Shown piece by piece: positions 6,001 through 10,718 of a DNA stretch of 10,718 bases. Every line of letters starts with the position of its first letter. Position 1 is the stretch's first letter. Both the position numbers and the translations under genes were made by a program. This DNA is from an uncultured Clostridium sp. (GTDB taxonomy: Bacteria; Cyanobacteriota; Vampirovibrionia; Gastranaerophilales; Gastranaerophilaceae), in contig CAUDIU010000054.1 of NCBI GenBank assembly GCA_958449715.1, positions 1 to 10,718 of the forward strand, given 5' to 3'. The notes under the pieces were generated by a model, which made no database searches, was not told where the DNA came from, and worked only from the letters and a program-made list of their open reading frames with translations.

Positions 6001-6483
6001 ATGAAACAGGAAATTAATAGACATGATGTCTTGGAAAAAATTACACCGTTGATAGAAAATACAGCCATGCGTTTCGGTTATATTCCTATTGAAATAGAAT
6101 TTGTCAAAGAAAATCATAGATGGTTTTTAAGAATTTATTTATATTCTAAAGATAAAGAAGTTACATTAGATGATTGTGAAAATGTTACAAGAAGCTTGTC
6201 TGATTTTCTTGATGAATTAATACCTGTAAAATATTATTTAGAGGTTTCTTCACCAGGATTGGAAAGAAAGTTTAAATCAGAAAAAGAATTTATAATTTTC
6301 AATGGAAGAAGAATTAGTTTAAAACTTAAAGAACCTTTAGAAGGTGAATCAGAAAAAATTTTTAAAGGTGAAATTCTTGATTATGATGAAAAAGAAGGAT
6401 TAAAGTTTTTTAGATTTGATGACGGCAAAGAGTTACAAATTCCAAAATCTAATATTCAATCAGCTAAATTATATATTGATTAA
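6001..6483 (+). CDS. rimP: Ribosome maturation factor RimP
   Basis: A 160-residue RimP, the cytosolic factor needed for maturation of the 30S subunit. The N-terminal alpha/beta domain (about 1-88) contains the hallmark 'YYLEVSSPGLERKFK' (78-92). The C-terminal SH3-like barrel (about 93-160) contains 'FKGEILDYDEKEG' and 'IPKSNIQSAKLYID', as in the family. Length is typical. The ATG at 6001 is preceded by AAGG (5989-5992) at 8 bases, with another purine block AAAGAAAGGG at 5978-5987. nusA follows after 33 bases on the same strand, reproducing the widely conserved rimP-nusA pairing and implying one operon. Expression may be set by the leader terminator just upstream. Confidence 0.95.
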   Translation: MKQEINRHDVLEKITPLIENTAMRFGYIPIEIEFVKENHRWFLRIYLYSKDKEVTLDDCENVTRSLSDFLDELIPVKYYLEVSSPGLERKFKSEKEFIIFNGRRISLKLKEPLEGESEKIFKGEILDYDEKEGLKFFRFDDGKELQIPKSNIQSAKLYID

Positions 6484-6516
6484 TAATAAAAATTAAAAAT
6501 ATGAAAGGATAACATT

Positions 6517-7752
6517 ATGATTAAAATCGGAACAGCATTATTTGAAGCTTGTGAAGAATTAGAAAGAGAAAGAGGGATTGCTAAAGATGTGTTAATTGCA
6601 TCTCTTTGTGATGCTATGGTTGCTGCATATAAAAAACATATGCACATTAAAGAAGCAACAAATATTGAAGCAATTTTAGATGAACAATCTGGAGAAATTG
6701 GCGTATTTAGAACAAAACTTGTAGTAGATGATGTTGAAGATCCTGATACACAAATTACACTTTCAGATGCACAAGAAATTGTAGAAGACGTTGAAGTGGG
6801 TGATGAAATTAAAATAGAAGTTACCCCAGAACAATTCGGACGTATTGCTGCTCAATCTGCAAAACAAGTTATTACTCAAAGAATCAGAGAAGCAGAAAGA
6901 AATCTTGTATTGCAAGAATTTATGGATAAAAAAGGAACACTTACTACAGGTATTATCCAAAGAGTTGAAAATCGTAATGTAATTGTAAATATTGGCAAAA
7001 CTGATGCTATTATGCCTCAGAAAGAACAAATCCCGGGAGAATATTATAAACCAGGTAACAGAATTAGAGTTTTTGTTCTTAATGTTAAAGAAACAACAAG
7101 ATTACCTCAAGTAATTGTATCTCATGCACATGCTGAGATTGTAAGAGAATTGTTTGAATTAGAAGTTCCAGAAATTGAAGATGGAATTGTTGAAATTAAA
7201 TCAATTTCTCGTGAAGCAGGTTATAGAACAAAAATCGCAGTTTGGTCAAATGATCCTGAAGTCGATTCTGTTGGAGCTTGTATTGGACCACGTGGAAGCA
7301 GAATTCAAACAATTGTTTCAGAATTAAAAAATGAAAAAATTGATATCGTAAGATATTCAGAAGATCCTGTAGAATATATTGTAAATGCTTTATCTCCTGC
7401 AAGAGTTGTTTCTGTTGATATTTTAGCAGATGATGAATATGCTCATGATGCAATGGTTGTAGTTCCTGATGATCAATTAAGCCTAGCAATTGGTCGTGAA
7501 GGTCAAAACGTAAGATTAGCTCATAAACTTACTGGTTGGAAAATCGATATCAAGAGCGTTTCTCAAATGGAAAAAGCTGAAGCTCAAAATATCAGCAACT
7601 ATGAAGAACCGGAAGAAGATAATTATGACGATGCAGAAGAAGAAGTTGATGAATTGCAACAAGAAATAGAAGAAGAAATGAATCAACAAGCATTAGATGA
7701 AGAAGATTTCCATGAAGATGCAGCAGAAGAATCTTCTGAAATTGAAGAATAA
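6517..7752 (+). CDS. nusA: Transcription termination/antitermination factor NusA
   Basis: A 411-residue NusA, which binds RNA polymerase and nascent RNA and modulates pausing, intrinsic termination and antitermination. The polymerase-binding N-terminal domain covers about 1-125. An S1 RNA-binding domain follows (about 138-203), then two KH domains with GPRG at 257-260 and GREG at 326-329, the latter in 'LAIGREGQNVRLAHKLTGWK'. After KH2, residues ~352-411 form a tail made very largely of Glu and Asp, in place of the structured acidic repeats of the E. coli protein. The start is supported by AAAGGA (6504-6509), 7 bases before the ATG. It is the second gene of the rimP operon and is followed by a strong terminator. 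ylxR and infB, which often follow nusA, are absent here. Confidence 0.97.
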   Translation: MIKIGTALFEACEELERERGIAKDVLIASLCDAMVAAYKKHMHIKEATNIEAILDEQSGEIGVFRTKLVVDDVEDPDTQITLSDAQEIVEDVEVGDEIKIEVTPEQFGRIAAQSAKQVITQRIREAERNLVLQEFMDKKGTLTTGIIQRVENRNVIVNIGKTDAIMPQKEQIPGEYYKPGNRIRVFVLNVKETTRLPQVIVSHAHAEIVRELFELEVPEIEDGIVEIKSISREAGYRTKIAVWSNDPEVDSVGACIGPRGSRIQTIVSELKNEKIDIVRYSEDPVEYIVNALSPARVVSVDILADDEYAHDAMVVVPDDQLSLAIGREGQNVRLAHKLTGWKIDIKSVSQMEKAEAQNISNYEEPEEDNYDDAEEEVDELQQEIEEEMNQQALDEEDFHEDAAEESSEIEE

Positions 7753-7771
7753 TTCATAAAAATATAACTAT

Positions 7772-7806
7772 AAAAAAGGGACTTTTTAGCTAAAAGTCCC
7801 TTTTTT
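7772..7806 (+). terminator. Strong intrinsic terminator after nusA
   Basis: AAAAAAGGGACTTTT (7772-7786) pairs without mismatch with AAAAGTCCCTTTTTT (7792-7806), 15 base pairs around a TAGCT loop, ending in a T-run. It separates the rimP-nusA operon from the tuf promoter, which starts 8 bases later. Confidence 0.93.
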
Positions 7807-7813
7807 ATATTGG

Positions 7814-7841
7814 TTGACAAAAAATATTGAGCAAATATTAT
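7814..7841 (+). promoter_or_regulatory. Promoter of tuf
   Basis: A perfect TTGACA (7814-7819) and TATTAT (7836-7841, five of six) at 16 bases. An overlapping perfect TATAAT at 7841-7846 would need a 21-base spacer. A transcript would begin near 7850 and carry a leader of about 60 bases. This is the best -35 in the window, as expected for tuf. Confidence 0.8.
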
Positions 7842-7893
7842 ATAATTAAATGGCTTAAAATACCAAATTAGTATTGTAGTATAAGTAGAAAAA

Positions 7894-7908
7894 AAGGAGA
7901 TTAATCTC
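7894..7908 (+). promoter_or_regulatory. tuf ribosome binding site overlapped by a palindrome
   Basis: AAGGAG (7894-7899) lies 9 bases before the ATG. The 12 bases immediately before the start codon (7897-7908, GAGATTAATCTC) are a perfect palindrome that includes the last three bases of the ribosome binding site. In RNA this could form a GAGA/UCUC stem with a UUAA loop. Confidence 0.7.
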
Positions 7909-9117
7909 ATGGCAAGAGAAAAGTACGAACGTACCAAACCGCACGTTAACATCGGTACAATTGGCCACGTTGACCACGGTAAAACAACATTAACAGCAGC
8001 TATCACAGCTGTATTAGCTGCTCAAGGTCAAGCTGCATTGAAAAAATTCGATGAAATCGATGCTGCTCCAGAAGAAAAAGCAAGAGGTATTACAATCTCT
8101 ACTGCTCACGTAGAATATGAAACTGCTTCTAGACACTATGCACACGTTGACTGCCCAGGCCACGCTGACTATGTTAAAAACATGATCACTGGTGCTGCTC
8201 AAATGGACGGTGCAATTCTTGTAGTTGCAGCTACTGATGGTGCTATGCCTCAAACTCGTGAACACATCTTGTTAGCTCGTCAAGTTGGCGTTCCTAACTT
8301 GGTTGTATTCTTAAATAAATGTGATATGGTTGATGATCCTGAATTATTAGAATTAGTTGAAATGGAAGTTAGAGAACTTCTTTCTTCATACGAATTCGAC
8401 GGAGACAACATCCCATTCATCCACGGTTCAGCTTTAAAAGCTTTAGAAGCTGCTCAAGCTAACCCAACAATCGCTCGTGGAGCTGATAAATGGGTTGATA
8501 AAATTTGGGAATTGATGGATGCTATCGATTCTTACTTCCCAACTCCAGAACGTGATTTAGACAAACCATTCTTGATGCCTGTTGAAGACGTATTCTCAAT
8601 CACAGGTCGTGGTACTGTTGCAACTGGTAGAGTTGAACGTGGTATCGTTAAAGTTGGTGACGAAGTTGAATTAGTTGGTTTAGGCGAAACTAAGAAAACT
8701 ACAGTTACTGGTGTTGAAATGTTCAGAAAATCTCTTGACCAAGGTCAAGCTGGTGACAACATTGGTGCTTTATTACGTGGTATTGATAAAACTGAAATCC
8801 AACGTGGTCAAGTACTTGCAAAACCTGGTACAATTCACCCACATACAAAATTCACAGCTAACGTTTACGTATTGACTAAAGAAGAAGGCGGACGTCATAC
8901 TCCATTCTTCCCAGGTTACAGACCACAGTTCTACATCAGAACTACTGACGTAACTGGTTCAATCAAATTCGATGGTCAAATGGTAATGCCTGGTGATAAC
9001 GTTGTAATGGAAGTTGAATTAATCGCTCCTGTTGCAATCGAAGAAGGTATGAGATTTGCAATTCGTGAAGGTGGCCACACAGTTGGTGCTGGTGTTGTTG
9101 ACAAAATTATTGAATAA
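7909..9117 (+). CDS. tuf: Translation elongation factor Tu
   Basis: A 402-residue EF-Tu, the GTPase that brings aminoacyl-tRNA to the ribosome. The G-domain motifs are intact: GHVDHGKT (19-26), DCPGH (81-85), NKCD (136-139) and SAL (174-176). Domains 2 and 3 follow, with 'GRGTVATGRVERG' and the end 'FAIREGGHTVGAGVV'. Compared with E. coli EF-Tu there is an extra stretch around 'AAQANPTIARG' after the G5 motif. I associate this insertion, and 'DEIDAAPEEKARGITI', with cyanobacteria. Codon use differs from neighbouring genes: many GGT, GCT, AAC, CAC and TTC codons, as expected for very high expression. The gene is transcribed alone from its own promoter and ends in its own terminator. fusA, rpsG and rpsL are not adjacent. 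The nucleotide exchange factor EF-Ts is encoded at 1639-2502. Confidence 0.98.
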   Translation: MAREKYERTKPHVNIGTIGHVDHGKTTLTAAITAVLAAQGQAALKKFDEIDAAPEEKARGITISTAHVEYETASRHYAHVDCPGHADYVKNMITGAAQMDGAILVVAATDGAMPQTREHILLARQVGVPNLVVFLNKCDMVDDPELLELVEMEVRELLSSYEFDGDNIPFIHGSALKALEAAQANPTIARGADKWVDKIWELMDAIDSYFPTPERDLDKPFLMPVEDVFSITGRGTVATGRVERGIVKVGDEVELVGLGETKKTTVTGVEMFRKSLDQGQAGDNIGALLRGIDKTEIQRGQVLAKPGTIHPHTKFTANVYVLTKEEGGRHTPFFPGYRPQFYIRTTDVTGSIKFDGQMVMPGDNVVMEVELIAPVAIEEGMRFAIREGGHTVGAGVVDKIIE

Positions 9118-9140
9118 TTTTAATACAGCATTTTAATTTT

Positions 9141-9172
9141 AAAAACGAGCTTGGTAACAGGCTCGTTTTTTT
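9141..9172 (+). terminator. Intrinsic terminator after tuf
   Basis: AAAAACGAGC (9141-9150) pairs with GCTCGTTTTT (9161-9170). The stem continues inward by a G-T, a T-A and a G-C pair to a GTAA (GNRA-type) tetraloop. A T-run ends the right arm. It is 23 bases beyond the tuf stop codon. Confidence 0.92.
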
Positions 9173-9184
9173 ATGTCTTTATAC

Positions 9185-9214
9185 AAAAAGGCTGTCAAAA
9201 TATGACAGTCCTTT
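9185..9214 (-). terminator. Terminator of the small minus-strand gene, facing tuf
   Basis: On the minus strand, AAAGG-(A)-CTGTCA (9214-9203) pairs with TGACAGCCTTT (9197-9187) around a short loop with one bulged base, and five T follow (9189-9185). It would end transcripts coming from the 53-residue gene. It could be a weaker second terminator for tuf, but on the plus strand no good T-run follows. Confidence 0.65.
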
Positions 9215-9257
9215 ACAATTCTTTTTCCCCTATAAAATTTTTCCTTTTCCCAAAAAT

Positions 9258-9287
9258 AATATTGACCTTGACCTTTAAAATATTGAC
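9258..9287. repeat. Direct repeat AATATTGAC, 21 bases apart
   Basis: AATATTGAC occurs at 9258-9266 and 9279-9287, two helical turns apart. TTGACC is also repeated in tandem (9262-9267 and 9268-9273). It lies in the 3' untranslated region of the 53-residue gene. Its role is unknown; it may be a protein-binding site or chance. Confidence 0.4.
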
Positions 9288-9292
9288 TAGAG

Positions 9293-9454
9293 TTATTTTG
9301 CGATTTGAAGAGTTTGGAATTTTGTTGCTTCTTTAGATTTTTGTAAGTATTTTACTAAAGATTTTGCAACTAATTCAGAACGTTTTTTATTTTCTCTATC
9401 TAAGATTTCAAAGTATTCATCAAGTGATGACATAATGTATTCTGTATTTTCCAT
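9293..9454 (-). CDS. Small 53-residue protein, RHH-like C-terminal half
   Basis: A short gene with ATG at 9454 and TAA at 9293-9295. It is supported by AAGGGG (9462-9467) 7 bases upstream, by a promoter (TTGAAC-N18-TATAAT) and by a downstream terminator. The protein begins MENTEYIMSSLDEYFEILDR. Its segment 'ENKKRSELVAKSLVKYLQK' (21-39) aligns with 'ENRTRSELIREALRTYMYR' of the ribbon-helix-helix protein encoded just upstream: 7 of 16 residues from the shared Asn onward are identical. The N-terminal beta-strand that contacts DNA in this family is poorly matched, so it may be a degenerate or specialised RHH protein, or a dimerisation partner. Codons resemble those of well-expressed genes (CGT, TCT, GTT, GAA). 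No toxin gene lies downstream. Confidence 0.7.
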   Translation of the reverse strand: MENTEYIMSSLDEYFEILDRENKKRSELVAKSLVKYLQKSKEATKFQTLQIAK

Positions 9455-9459
9455 TTCTT

Positions 9460-9470
9460 TTCCCCTTTGT
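9460..9470 (-). repeat. ACAAAGGGGAA motif, copy before the 53-residue gene
   Basis: ACAAAGGGGAA on the minus strand, also found in near-identical form twice upstream of the neighbouring RHH gene (9731-9740 and 9744-9753). This copy contains the ribosome binding site of the 53-residue gene and lies at or next to the predicted transcription start. Confidence 0.45.
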
Positions 9471-9474
9471 GATT

Positions 9475-9504
9475 ATTATAACTCAATTTTTTTTTAATGT
9501 TCAA
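9475..9504 (-). promoter_or_regulatory. Candidate promoter of the 53-residue gene
   Basis: On the minus strand TTGAAC (9504-9499), an 18-base A-rich spacer and a perfect TATAAT (9480-9475). The start would fall near 9467, giving a leader of only about 13 bases that begins almost at the ribosome binding site. Confidence 0.6.
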
Positions 9505-9518
9505 TTTGTTTCTTTTTT

Positions 9519-9707
9519 TTAACTTAAGAGAGCATCTAAGATTTCTTCATTTTTATTAGCTTTTTGAGTATTTCTTATTTGGTTTCTGTACATATAAGTT
9601 CTTAGAGCTTCTCTGATTAATTCAGAACGTGTGCGATTTTCATTTCCTGCTACTTGATCTATTTCGTTTAAAAATCTTTCGGGCATTGATATTAAAACTC
9701 TAGCCAT
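9519..9707 (-). CDS. Ribbon-helix-helix (CopG/MetJ-Arc type) DNA-binding protein
   Basis: A 62-residue protein with a full RHH fold. It has a beta-strand 'RVLISM' (3-8), helix 1 'PERFLNEIDQVAGNE' (9-23), the turn with 'NRTRSEL' (24-30), helix 2 'IREALRTYMYR' (31-41) and a polar C-terminal tail. RHH proteins dimerise and insert the paired strands into the major groove; many are antitoxins or autoregulators. The ATG at 9707 is preceded by AAGGAG (9714-9719) at 6 bases. The 53-residue RHH-like gene follows 64 bases downstream on the same strand, and no toxin is encoded next to either. The upstream region contains two direct copies and one inverted copy of a related sequence that could be its own operator. 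Its C-terminal tail is short, so it may be an antitoxin without a partner, or a small chromosomal regulator. Confidence 0.88.
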   Translation of the reverse strand: MARVLISMPERFLNEIDQVAGNENRTRSELIREALRTYMYRNQIRNTQKANKNEEILDALLS

Positions 9708-9724
9708 ATTGTTCTCCTTTTAAC

Positions 9725-9775
9725 TAATTATTCCCTTTGTAAATTCCCCTTGTATTTATATAAAGGAAATTATTA
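9725..9775 (-). promoter_or_regulatory. Repeat cluster upstream of the RHH gene, candidate operator
   Basis: TTCCCTTTGT (9731-9740) and TTCCCCTTGT (9744-9753) are direct repeats 13 bases apart. An inverted, related sequence, TATAAAGGAAATTATTA (9759-9775), matches the reverse complement of 9725-9741 at 14 of 17 positions. The cluster ends 17 bases before the RHH start codon. Arrays of short repeats near their own promoters are typical binding sites of RHH dimers, so autoregulation is a reasonable inference. I could not find a convincing -35/-10 pair here. Confidence 0.45.
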
Positions 9776-9840
9776 ATTAAAAATTGCGTAAAGTGTATAT
9801 ATTTTTTATTAATATCTTAATAAAAGTTAATATATTTTAC

Positions 9841-10551
9841 TTAAAACCTTCTTACATAGTAGTTTTTGTCATTTTTTAATTCTTCTTTAATTAAAGATAG
9901 TTCTTTGTTGTTTTCAAATTTCGAGAGAATTTTTGCAGTTTTTTCTCTGATTGTGTACTCTTGAATATTTTTAGTTTCATTTAACAGTTGAATTAAATCT
10001 TTTATATTAATGTATTCATAAAATTCTGAAATTGTTTCAAGGTACCAATATAGTTTGAATATTTCTTTATTGATTTTATATTTTCCATCTTGAATGTCAA
10101 AACTTTTTATAGGTTCGATAAGCTTATTCGCCCTATCTATAAGCATTTTACAGAAATTATTTGTAAACTCGTTATATTGTTTTAGATCTTTTATTGCTTC
10201 AATTGTATTTCTACAGATATTACCATTAATATCAATTATTGCATCAATTATAATATGTGCATAATCTTTGAAAAAATCAGGATTTTCTGGAATAAATTCT
10301 TTTAATCTAAAAGATACAGCTTCTCTAATTTTTCCGTCACAACCGGTTAAGTTATTGATAAATATTTCAGCTTCTTCTTTATTGTTTATTTTATCAATTT
10401 TTAGAGTTGCAACTTGTTTTTCTACCACAGAGCCATTTTTCAATAACTCCATTAAATAATCATGAGAATATGAATTTTCATATATATTTAAAGCTGTATT
10501 AAAATCTTCATTATATTTATCTGTAAGAATTTCTGAATTATTATTATTCAA
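9841..10551 (-). CDS. HEAT-like helical-repeat protein of unknown function
   Basis: A 236-residue cytosolic protein made of helix pairs. Around 62-87 ('NNLTGCDGKIREAVSFRLKEF'-type pattern), 95-125, 160-190 and 198-236 the sequence has the form of HEAT repeats. The last one is 'IREKTAKILSKFENNKELSL' followed by 'NDKNYYVRRF'. HEAT proteins are protein- or nucleic-acid-binding scaffolds, and no active site is visible. The start is TTG at 10551: a stop codon stands two codons upstream in frame, AAAGG (10560-10564) lies 8 bases before it, and the next ATG is at residue 33. There is no signal peptide. It appears to be a single gene, divergent from the next gene on the plus strand. No terminator hairpin is evident after its stop. 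Confidence 0.75.
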   Translation of the reverse strand: MNNNNSEILTDKYNEDFNTALNIYENSYSHDYLMELLKNGSVVEKQVATLKIDKINNKEEAEIFINNLTGCDGKIREAVSFRLKEFIPENPDFFKDYAHIIIDAIIDINGNICRNTIEAIKDLKQYNEFTNNFCKMLIDRANKLIEPIKSFDIQDGKYKINKEIFKLYWYLETISEFYEYINIKDLIQLLNETKNIQEYTIREKTAKILSKFENNKELSLIKEELKNDKNYYVRRF

Positions 10552-10568
10552 ATTTTACACCTTTGCTA

Positions 10569-10598
10569 GTTATATCTATAATATAACATAAACTACAA
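10569..10598 (-). promoter_or_regulatory. Candidate promoter of the HEAT-like gene
   Basis: On the minus strand TTGTAG (10598-10593), 18 bases and TATAAC (10574-10569, five of six). The -35 is weak. The leader would be short, about 10-12 bases before the TTG start. Confidence 0.35.
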
Positions 10599-10644
10599 TG
10601 TTTTTTTTGCCTAAAATAGTTTTAATGTATGATATAAATTTAAT

Positions 10645-10664
10645 AATATATTTTATAATATATT
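10645..10664 (+). repeat. AT-only inverted repeat just before a ribosome binding site
   Basis: AATATAT (10645-10651) and ATATATT (10658-10664) are perfect complements with a 6-base loop, and TATAAT (10654-10659) lies within. It ends at the base before AAGGAG. It may simply be the -10 region of the next gene or a weak RNA hairpin. Confidence 0.3.
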
Positions 10665-10676
10665 AAGGAGAATATT

Positions 10677-10718
10677 ATGAAAGAAATTATATCATTTTTT
10701 AAAGATATTTTTATGATA
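10677..10718 (+). CDS. Start of an unidentified gene (first 14 codons)
   Basis: ATG at 10677 preceded by a perfect AAGGAG (10665-10670) at 6 bases, then an open frame to the window edge encoding MKEIISFFKDIFMI. The Lys/Phe/Ile-rich start could be a helix or the beginning of a signal sequence, but 14 residues are too few to assign. It is divergent from the HEAT-like gene, sharing a 125-base AT-rich intergenic region. Confidence 0.6.
   Translation, partial: MKEIISFFKDIFMI

Noticed and set aside
7683..8006. Minus-strand frame spanning the nusA end, terminator and tuf start
   Set aside because: It runs across a terminator, a promoter and two well-supported genes; antisense artefact.
9187..9214. 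Second hairpin after tuf as the main tuf terminator or a small RNA
   Set aside because: On the plus strand it is followed by ACAATT and not a T-run, whereas on the minus strand five T follow. It fits the opposing gene better.
9151..9336. Plus-strand 61-codon frame after tuf
   Set aside because: It starts inside the tuf terminator and runs through the opposing terminator and into the antisense of the 53-residue gene. No ribosome binding site stands before it.
9293..9707. Complete toxin-antitoxin module
   Set aside because: The RHH protein could be an antitoxin, but neither neighbour resembles MazF, ParE, RelE or another toxin. The adjacent small protein is itself RHH-like.

Overview
The window comes from an AT-rich bacterium with strong AAGGAG-type ribosome binding sites, TTGACA/TATAAT-type promoters and many U-tailed hairpin terminators. 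The best clue to its identity is EF-Tu. It has the stretch 'DEIDAAPEEKARGITI' and a short insertion (about residues 183-192) after the G5 motif, both of which I associate with cyanobacterial EF-Tu. With the low GC, the absence of any photosynthesis gene and the lineage-specific coiled-coil, TPR and HEAT-like proteins, I infer a non-photosynthetic cyanobacterial relative (Vampirovibrionia/Melainabacteria, such as a gut Gastranaerophilales). That placement rests on remembered family features, not on a search.

Left part (1-3510). A plus-strand pair, the end of an unrecognised gene and a membrane-anchored TPR protein, converges on the minus-strand rpsB-tsf operon (ribosomal protein S2 and EF-Ts). 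One bidirectional terminator separates them. The rpsB-tsf gap holds a strong hairpin just before the tsf ribosome binding site, and the rpsB leader may also fold.

Middle (3511-5930). A minus-strand cobO (corrinoid adenosyltransferase) with its own terminator is followed by a 538-base region between divergent genes. That region holds a possible relic of a coding sequence, a TTTACA-N7-TGTAAA dyad and a promoter for a large cytosolic coiled-coil protein with no recognisable family.

Translation/transcription block (5878-9172). rimP and nusA form a two-gene operon. A good promoter lies upstream of an intrinsic terminator that sits between that promoter and rimP, which suggests attenuation. A terminator then separates nusA from a single tuf gene with a near-consensus promoter and a perfect 12-base palindrome between its ribosome binding site and start codon. 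infB does not follow nusA here, and tuf is not in a str-type operon.

Right part (9187-10718). Two small minus-strand genes follow: a classical 62-residue ribbon-helix-helix regulator and a 53-residue protein with a related C-terminal half. Both have ACAAAGGGGAA-like elements upstream, so they may form a small regulatory pair; no toxin gene is visible. A HEAT-like protein starting at TTG and the first 14 codons of a divergent plus-strand gene end the window. The RHH pair with its shared motif and the rimP leader are the most promising items to follow up. Nothing here is clearly a new defence or mobile system.
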